DNA from: Erythroxylum novogranatense
Taxonomy: Eukaryota; Streptophyta; Magnoliopsida; Malpighiales; Erythroxylaceae
NCBI GenBank assembly: GCA_029891385.1
Contig: CM057233.1
Span: forward strand, 30,982,540-31,046,539
Reading direction: 5' to 3'
DNA: 64,000 nt
Under the pieces are notes generated by a model. The model had not been told where the DNA came from and made no database searches. It saw nothing but the letters and a program-made list of their open reading frames with translations. The position numbers were made by a program, and so were the translations under genes. Position 1 is the first letter of the stretch. The number at the start of each line of letters is the position of its first letter. Shown here in pieces: positions 50,108 to 62,269 of this stretch.

Positions 50108-53100
50108 ATACTTAGAAGAAACTGGCTCATCATCTAAGTTGGAAAGTGCATTGTAACTCACTAACTTATCTCAATAGGTCTGTATAGTTGGTAGTGATGA
50201 TATAACTCAGCCTAGTTCATCTTGAAATATTTCAAGTTTTCCTTCTAGGGCTTATTATATTCTTTTCTTTATTAAAAACTTTATATTATTACTAATTAAT
50301 TATAAGTATAGTTAAAAACAATAGTTTTATATTATATTGAAATTCTTTAATATTTATTTTAATAAACCTTTAAATTTTAGTTCTTGTTTTTCTAATTATT
50401 AAAATTAGCTTCTAATGAACTTGTAATATATATATTTAAAATGGAAAATTTTAAACACTTACTCTAAAATTAGTTAGTCATAGAAAATTTTAAAGAACAT
50501 AATTCAAATTTTTTTTTAAGAATTTCAATTGAATAATTATGAAAAAGAAAGTATTTTATAAGAATAGTGACCCAAAAATACAAAGCTTTGGCTAGCCAAT
50601 ACTATATTGTATTGCATGGCTGAATTCCTAAGCATAAACAAGGTCAAGGGATTACAACTAACACCATGGTTAGATGTTCACTTCTCCAGTTGCATATTGC
50701 CAGTCCCTAATAAGTTTTCTTCATCTCCTTATCAAGGCTCATCTATTCTTGAAGTCCTTATTGCATGTCTTACCAGACACCTCCTAGTGTTAGATTAGTC
50801 TTTTCAAATGTAGTTGATATGCAAGATCACCTAATCGCCATCGAATTACAATACCAGAGGTGAATTCCATTAGTGCACTACTTTGTATGTATGTGGTCTA
50901 TCTACACGATCCTCTTAGCAAACTGAAATTTTCAATATTGAGATCAAATATAGGAGCCATTATGAGTTGCTTTAAGATGCCTCAACCCTGCAACGTTACT
51001 TGCTTACTATAGCTCCTTATAGAGATGGGTCTAGTTTCCCCTAGTGCCCCTCTACGGTGAGAACAGTCGCTTCTTCTACATCGTTAGCATGACACTCCAT
51101 TGTAAGTGGTTCTACAGTTTAGACTTCCAAATAAGAGCTAATAAAGTGTTCTATCTATCTCAAATTTAATGGTTGAATAACATTATATATGTTCTTTTCC
51201 AGTGAAGGAGCTCTTGGAAAAGTGCTCCTTATTGTTTGCTTTAACAATAGCTGCATGTTTTTTTTTTCCTCCATATTTTGTACACTAGTCGGAACCGGTC
51301 AGTCTATCTACCTAAACTTCAGAAAACTTAAAAACTCTTCTCACCTTTACTCTTTGCTCTTATCCGTCTTCTCTTCGCAGATCTTATCACTTCCATTTCT
51401 AGGTAAATGAAGGTGATTAGTTTGAGTTTGAAATGCGATCTTTCATTCTTTCTTCAGCCATCCTGCTGTGGGTTATTATACCTTGTATGGGAAGAAAGTG
51501 GATCTAGAACCAGTGAGATCTAGGAGCACTGATGGAAAAAAAAAAAAAAAGGGGGTGTTCAAAAGATGCCTACTTGAACTTAAAACTATTGTGAGCGCCA
51601 GATGCACTGTGGCCGCAACCATTCAAGAAAGCCTGTGGAACAGGGAAGGGGATGGTGCTTTTAGTTTTTTCCTTGGTTCAGGTTTCTGGCCCTGATGCCT
51701 ATGCTAGTAGACAACACGATGCATTTTCTTCAGAGTGTCTTTTACAGTCTTTTCTGGGCCCTACTTGTAAAATTCCTTTACTGATAAGCTTACTAAAGTG
51801 TTTACTACGTGTCAACTCGTGGTATTATTTTTGGTGCTTTGAACTTCTTACAAGTTAGTAAACCAGCAATTGAAGATCTTTCTTAAGAAGTGAAATGAAA
51901 TTTACCATGCATATATGATTCTAAAGAAGTACAAAATATTGACCATGATGCTTCCATATAAACCATTTTCTCGTACGCCCTTTTTTTTTTTAGCAGATCC
52001 TCTGTTCTTTTTTATTCAATACTTTGTCTCTTTTGGATCTCAATCATCTAATGCATTGTATTGAATGGTTGAGATAAAAAAGGGACATAATAAATACAGG
52101 GTAAAGATATATAAGATCTGTACCCTTTTTTTGTCAGCACGAATGACAGTTCGTATCAATTTCAGACTACTTGATTGATGAAAGTCTACTGTTAATTGAA
52201 GAATCTGCTCGATTTTTAGAATTCAAAGAAGTGTTTTTGTTAATACTATTTGTCTTAATGTGTTTTCTACTTAAATAATTAAATCATAAAAAGTTCCTTC
52301 TTTGCATTCTCTATTCTTATAGTTGTTGTGTTGATTTCATTTTCACGTAAAAAGTATCATGGTTATGATTAAGATGAATTTGAAAAGATGATTTATAAAA
52401 CAAATGTATCTGTCAGAATTAATGAATTAAGAAAATATATGTTAATGGTCAATTATATCTTACTTTGATCATATTTAAGTCAAAATATAATGTATTACAA
52501 ATTTACAGGTAAGAATAATTTCATACATTATTAATTTGTAACTTATTTAAATACGAAGAATAAGTTAATTCAAATATTTTAAATAAAAGCGTAGTTTACA
52601 AATCTTTAGATAATATTAGATAATTTGGAATTTTTACGATAACTAGATACAACCTCTTTTAAAACTACAATTTTGATATTTACTATTATTTTAATTTTTA
52701 TGTTAGACTTAAATTTATTTATTATTAGTTCATTATATAATAATAGACATTGTTGTATTTTTATTTCAATAAAATTTTTATTTTACTTACTCTTGTAATT
52801 TTAATTTCTTATTTATTATATATTAATTTGATAGTGACTCAATACCGGTTGAATCTTTAAACCTTAAAACTTTTCTCGTGATTGATTCAATCTCCATTAT
52901 GGCTTTTAAAACATTGGTATATTTAAGAGTATTTGACATATAAAACTTCTTCATATAATACGTGGGTCAGATTATAAAACATATACATTTCTCCTTTTTT
53001 TTCCCTCCCAATATGTTGTACCTTCACCTTCATACTGTCAAATTACTTTATGATTTATATAAATTTTGGAAGAAAATTTGATTGTTTCATTTGGAACAAA

Positions 53101-53350
53101 CTTAGATAATAGAGAAAAAATTTAAAATAAAAATCTTGATATATTGCCCATAAGTCTAATTATAATTTTAGTATAACAATACTATTAATCCAACATACCT
53201 TTTAATTACTATTCATAATTTACATATGGTATGATCAATTCAAGATGAGGACAATCTAAATGTTAATTTATGTATGAATATAGATATAAATTTTTATTCT
53301 TATATATTGTAGTTTTAATATTTTGATATATCTAATTTATGTATAATTAG
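50108..53350. other. AT-rich intergenic DNA, no gene recognised
   Basis: From 50580 to 51860 the base composition is less AT-rich and short open frames occur on the plus strand (50607, 51189, 51468, 51652). None has a domain I recognise, and a poly-A/poly-G run at 51537-51555 breaks one. Organellar-derived DNA is possible but not shown. From 51960 to 53350 the sequence is very AT-rich and I see nothing in it. Confidence 0.5.
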
Positions 53351-54665
53351 GAACGTTTGATTTCACTTTTATTTTCTGTCATGATTTTTAGTTTTCGCTT
53401 TTTATTTTTAAATAAAATAAAAGCTTTTTGTTTGTTAATATTCATCTAATTATTTTTTATTGCTGATAATAATTACATATAAGATAAAGTTTAAGTTTTA
53501 ATTAATTAATTAATTTATTATAATCTCTTATATAATATTTCTTGATAAATTATCAGCAAATTATTATAATATTTTATTAATAAATAGTTTTAAAACTATT
53601 TTTAAATATATTTTACTTACTAAATCAAATTTTATTTGGAATTTATATATTTTGAAGAAATTTTACATTTAATTATACTTATTAATAATTATTAAATTAA
53701 TTTTATTTAATTTAGTTATAAAATTATTAATAGACTTAATTTATTCATAATTCATATTAAATAATTATATATAGTATTACATTAAATTATTCATAATTAT
53801 TACTAATGATTATTTTATTAAATAATATATATTTAGTTGATAATAAATCATATTAAAAATACACAAAAGGCATCTTTCATGGTTTTCTTTATGTCTTATG
53901 AAAGTTGGAAGAAACAAAACAAAAATTTAGACAAACAAGTTTTTATTTAATTTGAAAATAAAATCACAAAATAAAAATTCCTTAATTATATTATGTGAAT
54001 GTATGATTTATATAAAATATAATTTTATATGGCAAAGGAAAATATTTAATATCAAAATAATTATCACATATGTTTATATTGTTTTCCTTTAATTACATTT
54101 GATAATTACTTTTTCTTTAACATTTTCCTAATTACTATTATTATTATTGTTGTTGTTATTGTTGTTGTTGTTGTTGTTATTTTGTGATCTCAAACTCCAC
54201 GATTAGCTTAGATTCTACCAAAGATTATTGTTATTTGTTCTTGTGATATCTTTTTTTCTCATCTATCTTTATCATTTTTTCTTATTTTATGTTTTATTTA
54301 TTAAGTATTGTTTTTAATTATAATTATGATTTTATTTATTTATTTATTTATCATACGAGTTATTCAAAATAATATCTCTAATAGTTAAAATAAAATTACA
54401 TACTATTAGATTTCCCAAATATCAAGTATGAGTGAGATTTTATTAAAATAACATAATATTAAAATAAATATTATATAAAGAATTAAATAAATTTATTTAA
54501 TTAAAATAATTTATTTTAAGTTTTATCTAATATATAATTACTATTAGTGATAAAATTATAACTATATTAATATTAACAATCCAATAGAATTTTGTTTTAT
54601 TTAAAAATTTAAAAGTTATAAAAACTGAAAATTATAAAAAAAGTAGAAGCAGAGCCAAACTACAC
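53351..54665. mobile_element. Candidate long-TIR DNA element, 1.3 kb
   Basis: The first about 95 bases (GTTTGATTT, then ATTTTTAGTTTTCGC, TATTTTTAAATAAAATAAAA, GTTTGTTAATATT) match the reverse complement of the last about 95 bases (GTTTGGCTC, ATTTTCAGTTTTT, AATTTTTAAATAAAACAAAA, GATTGTTAATATT) in order and spacing. The interior is AT-rich without a transposase. No clear target duplication is visible. Superfamily unknown; Mutator or hAT derivatives can look like this. Confidence 0.5.
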
Positions 54666-54899
54666 TTTAATAAATATATTTAATTATTTACATTTTTATT
54701 TAAATTCTGAAGCGTGTTTTTCGGCACGATTATGACAAACACGACGGAGTTTAAAAAGAGCAAACTCTTGGAGAATCATCCTAAATCCCGAAGCCTAAGC
54801 GAGTTCAAGTAGCTAGCAAAAGGTGAAAGAAAAAGAAGACGAGGGCGTATTAGTAATTAAACGCAGCATTTCTTGTCGGAACGGGAAACATACAGTGTG

Positions 54900-55222
54900 A
54901 AAGCCAAGTCCCGCCTCATTATTCTAACCTAACTATTTACTCAGATATATAATATACTATCACAGGACTTTGTTATTTGTTATCTTCTCATTGGTTTGTT
55001 TTGTCTATCCAAGTTAACATATTACAGACTGAGCGAACTTTTAATCTATAGATTTATCTCCAAATTCATCGAAGAAAATATAAATTTACTTAAAAGGAGT
55101 TTATATATATATATATATATATATATAGCGTAGTTGTTGTGGGTACTTGAGGCCTGCTCACTTGGTCTTCCTTTACGCTGAATTCATCTGGGTTGTCTTC
55201 GATTGTTGTCAACGACTTCGCT
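54900..55222 (+). promoter_or_regulatory. Promoter and 5' UTR of the dihydroxyacetone kinase gene
   Basis: Contains ATATATAATATACTATCAC (54951) and a (TA)n run at 55101-55128, either of which could serve as TATA element, then about 95 bases of mixed-composition leader to the ATG. The (TA)n run sits right upstream of GCGTAGTTGTTG. The transcription start is not determinable from sequence. Confidence 0.45.
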
Positions 55223-57660
55223 ATGGCTTTTCAAGGGAAGAAACTCATCAACAACCCCGATGGTTGGTCTACTTTGTCCCATTTGTCTCTTTATTTTATA
55301 AAAAGTCATGGTCTTTTTTTTTTTTCGTACTTTTGTTTGTGTTCTTCTCTATGTTTGGATGCCGAGAAAGTGGAAACATGAAGGAAAGAAATAGCTTGTT
55401 CTGATATTGCTATGGATTCTACTCTTTTCGTTTCTTAATAAGCGCGACTGGTTGCTTTTATTTTATTGGGTTGCTGAGGAAGAATGTAGGAAATGACATA
55501 TAGTGTGTGAGTTAATTGAGAATGAAATGCATTTTGTGAGAAGGAGATGGATTGTCGAAAACGAAGAGAGGTTTGACTTGTGACAATGGATAATTGCTTA
55601 AGTTGTCAGCTTAAATTTTCTGATTAGTCCTCAATCTGGGCGCATCAGATTTGGGAAGCCGAAGAAAAAGTCGACCCTATGAAAAAAAAATGAAATTTAC
55701 TACGAGTCTCTGATACTAGTGATCTTAACTTGGACATACGCATACTGGTAGCATCATGGTGTTGTTTTCTTGGCCCAAATGTTCAAAATTTTCAGACCAT
55801 TAGCAATCGTTAGTGCTTAAGGTTGAGTTGGTAGCAATTTTCATCACTTCTAGATGTGTTGGGAGTGCCACCGACTTGGCTTGTGATGCTAAGTAATAAA
55901 GAAATTTTCATTCGTTGCATTTTCTTCATTATATTGTCTGGACTGAATATGTTGATTTTATTTATGACTTTTTCTGTATTTTGCAACATGACTTCATGAA
56001 TCCAAGTCTTAAATGCTTCAGAATGTTTTATATTTTATTTTTTACATAGAGGCTTTGAGTCAAGATTGGTATGTTTAATATACTTTTGTTAAATTTGATG
56101 GTAGGAAAATGATAAGGATGCTTTTGTGGGTAGAACTTATCAAAGGAGAGGGGTAACGGCTGATAAGCTGGAGAAGGCTGGAGAATTGAGTTAGACAGGA
56201 TAAATAATAGAAGATTAGATTAGGATAGTATTTGGATAAGGATAGTTAGCTTAAGAAAGATCCTTTACAGTTTTTGTTTCATAATAGAGTTCTACTATAA
56301 TAGGAATCCTAGTTAGGTGGATTGTTATTTTCCTTTTTTGCCTATATAACAGCAGAATTATCAATGAATAAAGGGATGGAAATCATTAAAAAAAACATTA
56401 GTTACTTTAGCTGTAATTTTTTCAGCTAGCTCTATCAGGAGCTAGCTAACTTTCATTCAACATCGATTCTTCCTCCAAAGGGAAGAACACCAATAAGGGA
56501 AGGAAGGTGGATTTCTCTTTTAATCGTCCAATGACGAGATCATGCAGTAGGGCCCTTACCAGAAAATTGTTGACATTGTTGGTAACAAAAATGAAAAGAG
56601 CTTTCACACCTAGAAACGGCTTCATAAAAAGAAAAGATAGATATGACTTAGTGAAAAATTCATACTTCTGTAATTGCATCTTGCAGCTGGAAAAATCTGC
56701 ATCTTTTAGTCTTCCTAATATGCTCATTGTGTTGAATATTTCACAATAAAGCACAGTAAAATTCTTTTGAGACACTTTATTTGACATTATTTAAAATTTT
56801 GGCTCCTACAGTTTCAGTAAAATTACTGAAAATCAATCATAAGGGGCCTCACGCCTTGACTTTTCTATGTCTATACTCCTTGGATTGGTTGAGTGAATGA
56901 TAGAATCTATTAAGAAAACATGTAAAACCACAAATCTCTTCAGCTTGGCTTTCGTGGCTTCACTTGTTATAGTAGTGACAGTACTGATTTGCCAGACTGC
57001 GTCTGTAATAAAATACTTATAGGTGGCCACATCTTATCTTTCAAAAACTTTCCCTTAACAAGAAAAGGGTACCAGGAGATGATGGAAGAGAACAAGAATA
57101 GACAATAACCTGATAAAAAGGCTAATATAGTTGCATTGAAAGAAAGGGTGGTCAGTTTTTCAATTATAAGAAAAAATAGCTTCATTTAATAAGCATGAAA
57201 CTTTCTCTAAGTTTAGGGGTATTCACATTAGTCTATCGAAGATGTCATTTTGTTACTTATGGCTTATGACATGTGCCTTATGCGGACTTGTTGAGTAGTT
57301 TTACAGATAGAAATGAATGGTAATTATAATCTTCGCTTTTGAATTTCTTGTTTGTTGAATATAAGAGAATTAAATCCAAATCAAGCAACTTTTATCTTTC
57401 TTTCTTGACTTGTGTTGGCAGATGTTGTGACTGAATTCATTGAGGGCCTTGTGGAAACATATCCAGGGCTGCAATACTTGGATGGATTTCCTGAGGTGAT
57501 TGCTTGTCTGACAACAATTTTGCAGTTGTGGTTTAAATAGGCCTTACATAGGTAAGTCCAAGTTACCATTGATATCTTCTTTTTCTTAACATACAGGTCA
57601 AGGTTGTGTTACGTGCTGATGTTTCAGGTGCTGCATATGACAAAGTTGCAATTATATCAG
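55223..57660 (+). CDS. DHAK: Dihydroxyacetone kinase, first three coding exons (gene continues beyond window)
   Basis: Exons 55223-55262, 57422-57495 and 57597-57660 join in phase into 59 codons. The protein starts MAFQGKKLINNP, passes through VVTEFIEGLVETYPGLQYL and ends VKVVLRADVSGAAYDKVAII plus S and the first base of G. This is the N-terminus of plant ATP-dependent dihydroxyacetone kinases (DAK1-type domain), which make dihydroxyacetone phosphate. The next expected residues (the GGGSGHEP loop) lie in an exon outside the window. All introns are GT-AG: donors G|GTTGGT (twice) and GAG|GTGATT; acceptors TTGGCAG and CATACAG. The ATG has a good context (GCTATGGCT). Intron 1 is 2159 bases, intron 2 is 101 bases, and intron 3 runs past 64000 and contains a complete retrotransposon. 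No stop or frameshift is seen in the exons. Confidence 0.92.
56100..56465 (+). mobile_element. LTR-like fragment in intron 1 of the kinase gene
   Basis: TTTGCCTATATAACAGC (TATA), AATGAATAAAGGG (polyadenylation-like) and an end TTTCATTCAACA are arranged as in a short LTR. It is followed by a proline/arginine-rich reading with RPMTRSCSRALTRK, reminiscent of retroelement leader proteins. I could not find both ends or a target duplication. A solo LTR or small non-autonomous element is the likeliest reading. Confidence 0.4.
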
Positions 57661-58420
57661 GTTGGTAACCTTCTACTGTAATTGAAAAGTGTTTGCACTT
57701 TAATTTCAAAGTGGGAAACTCATGGTATGCATGCCTTAAATTCTGTTTTTGTTCTACGGTGAGGTTGGGTTGGACCACATTGTAAGTTTTGGTGAGAAAA
57801 TATTAATGGCATAATAATTTTCAAAAAAATTAATGACATAATTACAACTGTGGTAAAAGGTGATGATCTTTGCCTGTGGACTTCATAATTTAAAATCTTT
57901 CTTTTCTTATTTTGCGTGTAAGATCATGTAACTAATGTTGATTAGAAAAAGTTTTTTTTGGTATGTGATGTGGAAGATGCAATTTTGGGGAATAAATATG
58001 CAAGAAGATGGACTAAAAGGAAGGGAGTGATTTTTGTAGTATTTTTCATTCTAGCATTAATATTTAGGAAAATTTTATTATTTTAGAAGTTTGTTTTAAT
58101 AGGAGACTAAATTAGAGAGATCTTATTCTAATTAGGATAATTCCTAAATTAGAGGGATCTTAAAATCTCTATTATAATTCCTAATGACTCTATTGCTATA
58201 AGGCCTATTTAAATGGCATATTTCTATTGGATAAGACGATCAAAAACTTTAGCATAAAATCAACAAAGGGTCTATCTAGGAAGGGAACAAACATCAATAA
58301 AGGGGGAGGAGAGGACTTCCTTGGCCCATGACATGATCCTATGCTAAGCCCCACATTAATTTTGTCTCTATGCCACTAGTTGTGGACAACTTGTGTGATC
58401 TGTCAACTAAAGTAGATGTG

Positions 58421-58857
58421 TGGTAGAACTAGAAGGAAATAAAGAATACGCTTTGGGAAGGAAAAATATGATTGTTTATTGGATGCAAATAAATTGATAT
58501 AGAGAGTATTGGAGAATCTCATAGACAACCACACCAGTAACAAAAGACAATTCGAGCTGCCTAAACTACAAGAATATACTTAAAAATAGAAAGATTGCAC
58601 ATCTAATGACAATTACTATGGACCTATTTATATACTTGACTCCTAGAGACCTACTTGTAGATAATAATAAATCCTAATTGTAGATAACAACAAGTAACCC
58701 ACTTCTATTGAAAATCATAAACTAACAAGTAACCCACTTCTACTGAAAATGTGAAACTACCAACTCTTCCTATTTTTCCTCTAATAATTGCCAACTAATT
58801 ACATTATTTGCTCTTGACTTAGTCTTCTTGTGAAAGTAAGTCTTTAGTGGTCTATTA
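58421..58857 (-). repeat. 3' LTR of the Reina-like element
   Basis: Plus strand TGGTAGAACTAG to GGTCTATTA; the minus-strand start reads TAATAGACC where the other LTR has TGATAGACC. An end mutation (TG to TA) has therefore occurred in this copy. Confidence 0.92.
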
Positions 58858-58870
58858 TTACCCCTCCTTT
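58858..58870 (-). other. Polypurine tract of the Reina-like element
   Basis: AAAGGAGGGGTAA on the minus strand abuts the 3' LTR. Confidence 0.8.
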
Positions 58871-58907
58871 GGAAAGTCACCTTGTCCTCATGGTGAAAAT
58901 AGGGATG

Positions 58908-60160
58908 TCATTGCTGTAATAGGTCATATGATTCCCAGCTGACATCTTCAGAAGGACAGTTCTGCCATAAGATGAGCAATTCTAGATCTAATTCATCACC
59001 ATACTTTATCCAACAGTGAGCCAATGCTTTTTGAGGTTCCACATCAAACTCCCAATTGGAATTCAAAGATAATGGAGCTGGCGAATTGGTGGAGAGTTGT
59101 CCCTTAGCTTCTTTAAGTAGCGAGACATGGAAAATAGGATGCACCTTGGTGTTAGCAGGGAGCTCTAGTTCATACGCACTTGGACCCCAACGTTTGAGAA
59201 TCTTATAAGGACTAAATAACCAAGGCGAAAGCTTGTCATACACATGCCTAGCTAAAGAATGTTGCCTGTATGGTTGGACTCGTAAGAAGACAACATCACC
59301 AATTTCAAATGATTTTTCTCTACGATTCTTATCCGCATGTGCCTTGATTCGATTTTGAGCTTTGAGTAAATTGTCCTTTAAAACCTGTAATATAGCATCC
59401 CTTTCAACAAGTTGTTCTTCCGATTTTGCTATGTGAGTATTGCCATGACAATACACTTGTAAGGTGGGAGGGTCACGACCATACATAGCATGGAAAGGAT
59501 TAGTGTTTGTTGCTGTATGGAAATTGGTGTTGAATGAAAATTTTGCCCAACACAAGAAATGACTCCAAATCTTCAGCTTCTCACTTGCAAAGCATCTGAG
59601 ATAAGCCTCCAAGCAACGATTTATGACTTCCATTTGTCCATTTGATTGTGGGTGGTAAGCTGTCCCCATCTGCAACTTTGTCTGATTAAGCTTAAAAATT
59701 TCTGTCCAAAAGGAATTGGTGAACAATCTGGCCCTATCTGATAGTATGCTTCTTGGAACACTATGTAACCGGACAATTACCCTCCAAAACACATCAACAA
59801 CTATTTTTGCAGAATATGGGTCAGTTAGTGCCACAAAATGGGCATATTTGGATAATTGGTCCACCACAACCAAAATAGTATCATGTCCATTGGATTTCGG
59901 CATTCCATTAATGAAGTCCGTTGAGATGTCTTCCCATACCCTCTGTGGGATCGGCAGTGGTAGAAGCAAACCTACTGGAGATAATCTCATACTTGTTTCG
60001 TTGACGTACGAAGCAGTTTTGAACATAATTTTTAACATCGTTCTACATATTTGGCCAAAATACCCCAGTAGAAAGGCCTCTTGATTGTTTTGAGAATTCC
60101 TTCATGCCCACTAGAAGGGGTATCATGTGCTTCAGCCATAAGCTTATCCATTAAAGGCAA
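58908..60160 (-). pseudogene. Reina-like integrase and chromodomain-like tail
   Basis: The zinc region (SGHEGILKTIKRPFYWGI near 60140-60080) is separated by stops from a 376-residue frame. That frame holds the core: DISTDFINGMPKSNGHDTIL (first aspartate), SILSDRARLFTNSFW (second) and HPQSNGQMEVINRCLEAYL (glutamate). The three catalytic acidic residues are all present. The C-terminal region has FEIGDVVFLRVQPYRQ and the chromodomain-like end. Family members usually have SDRDP; here RAR replaces RDP. Confidence 0.88.
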
Positions 60161-60241
60161 ATCAGCTGGGATGACAAACTTTCCTTGAAAATAAAGGCAT
60201 CCATTCTGGCTAGAATAATCAGGAACAGATGCGGGATCTTT

Positions 60242-60712
60242 CTATAATTGCTCTATAATTCTTGTAGTCGCGGGGTCTTGTTGTAGGAGTGTCGGGAGCT
60301 TATCAAATTCTATTGGAAAAGGAACTGATAATTGCATAAAATGAGGTCGACGGGATAGAGTCTGGCACAATATTCTCCTTTCTAGCTCTATATATGATAG
60401 TAAAATCAAAGGGTAGAAGTTGATTAAAAGTCGTCGTCGTTCACTAGTAGCAATCTTCTGCTCCAATAAAAACTTCAAACTGCAATGATTAGTCTTTACA
60501 AAGAAATGCCTCCCTAGAATATAATGCTTCCATTTTTGCAAAGAAAGTGCTAGTGCAAGTAACTCCCTATCATATGCAGATTTAAATTTGTTTGAGAAAG
60601 AAAATCCCTTACTGTAAAAAGCAATCAGGTGGCCCTCTTGTGATAAAACAGCTCCTACACCTGGTGATGAAGCGTCACATTCAACAGTGAATGATTGGGA
60701 AAAATTTGGAAG
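60242..60712 (-). pseudogene. Reina-like RNase H
   Basis: Frame pieces ECDASSPGVGAVLSQEG (first aspartate), FKSAYDRELLALALSLQKW (glutamate) and FVKTNHCSLKFLLEQK. The third acidic position, normally TDH, reads TNH, so an active-site residue is lost. A stop separates the first part from the frame ending at 60242. Confidence 0.85.
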
Positions 60713-60714
60713 CT

Positions 60715-61926
60715 TTAAAATAGATACAGATGTAACTGTTTGAGTTTAGAGAAAGCTTTAGCAGCCAACTTATTCCGCCTGAAAGAATCTTTCTTGGTTA
60801 GCTCGGTTAAAGGACGAGCTAGAATTCTGTAACCTTGGACAAATCGATGGTAGTAACCGGTGAGTCCTTGGAATCCTTTCAACTGCTTGACATTTTGGGG
60901 TTGTGGCCAATCGACAATTGCTTTGATCTTGTCTGGATCTACCTCAACTCCTTGATTAGAAATGACATGACTGAGAAATCCCATTCTTTGTTGAGCAAAG
61001 GAACACTTCTTTCTATTAGCCAAAAAACAATTTTCTTGGAGGAGAGTGAGGGTAATCCTTAAATGTTCTTTGTGCTGCTCAAGGTTAGGACTGTACACCA
61101 AAATATCATCAAAGAAAACCAAGATAAATTGTCGAAGATGGGGTCGAAATAAATTATTCATTACTGACTGGAATGTAGAGGGAGCATTGGTCAAACCAAA
61201 GGGCATGACTAAAAACTAATAGTGAACAGAGTGTGTTCGAAATGCTGTTTTGCGGACATCTTCAGGTTTCATTCGAATTTGGTGATATCCAGAGCGAAGG
61301 TCGATTTTGGAGAAGAAAGAGGCTCCATGTAACTCATCCAACACCTCATTAATATTTGGAATGGGATATTTATCTGCAATGATAATCTTATTCAAACTCT
61401 TGTAGTCAATCCAAAATCTCCAACTCCCATCTTTCTTTCTTACTAGTGAAACAGGGCTAGCAAATGGGCTGGAACTTGGACGTATTAATCCTTCGTCAAG
61501 TAATTCATTAACCAGACGTTCAATCTCATTTTTCTGGTAAAAAGGATATCTGTATGGTCGAATGTTTGGCGATTTGGCATCTGGTAGGATATTTATGGCA
61601 TGGGATTGGGTTTGGTTAGGTGGGACTCCATGTGGTGTTTGGAAAATAGTATGAAAATCATTGAGTAGGTTTTGGATGTTAGGAATGATGTTCTCTTGGC
61701 TTATTGGAGTTTCAGGCTGTCTAATAATTTGGCACAATACTCCTTGCTTCTCTTTGTGGATTAGCTTTTGCATAGATTTGAAGGTTACTCCATCAACTCT
61801 TGGCTTCACTTCTCCTTGCAATTTGTACTTCTTTCGCTTGTAATTAAATATCATGAACATCTTATGCTTGGACAGTGTTAAAAGAGGCAAGCCATCTAAT
61901 CCCCAATACCACGTCAACTCCACCAA
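60715..61926 (-). pseudogene. Reina-like reverse transcriptase
   Basis: The entry segment SHAINILPDAKSPNIRPYRY and the fingers region SSPFASPVSLVRKKDGSWRF are intact, followed by DKYPIPNINEVLDEL and LRSGYHQIRMKPEDV. A stop at 61216-61218 (after HSVHY) splits the domain. It resumes as [20 protein letters not shown] and FILVFFDDILVYSPN, the catalytic motif, at 61206-61090. The connection region ends GYYHRFVQGYRILARPLTEL. Only one in-frame stop interrupts the polymerase. Confidence 0.9.
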
Positions 61927-61929
61927 CTC

Positions 61930-62268
61930 TCTTACATAGTGTGTTACAGTTGATTATGTCCCCATTGCCTCTGCACTCCAAAAGAAGGGGCTTGAATTAA
62001 TGGAAGATCAAGGTCAGTAACAACCTTGTCTGATATAAGTTGTGGGTTGATTTGCTGTCGATCAAGATGAGGACATCCCTCCCTTTAATGTTTCCCTAGA
62101 TTTTCATGGTAGTGCCTGATGTTTTGCCTAAAATCGCATGCGTTAAAATTTTTGCCATCTCAACCATCATGTCTTGTTCCTCTACTTCCAAGGTTTCATC
62201 ACCGAAATCTGTCTCTCCCTCTTCAACTTCCATAACTGCCAAAGTCGACTACTTGCAATGATGGCCAG
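61930..62268 (-). pseudogene. Reina-like protease region
   Basis: Weakly preserved. VLILIDSKSTHN (about 62075-62040) is the aspartic protease motif, normally DSGSTHN. The glycine after DS is replaced by lysine, and further stops surround it. Confidence 0.7.
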
Positions 62269-62269
62269 G

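Noticed and set aside
56833..57030. Small frames near 56.9 kb in intron 1, including a hydrophobic plus-strand one
   Set aside because: Short, without homology I can recognise, and lying within an intron between validated splice sites.
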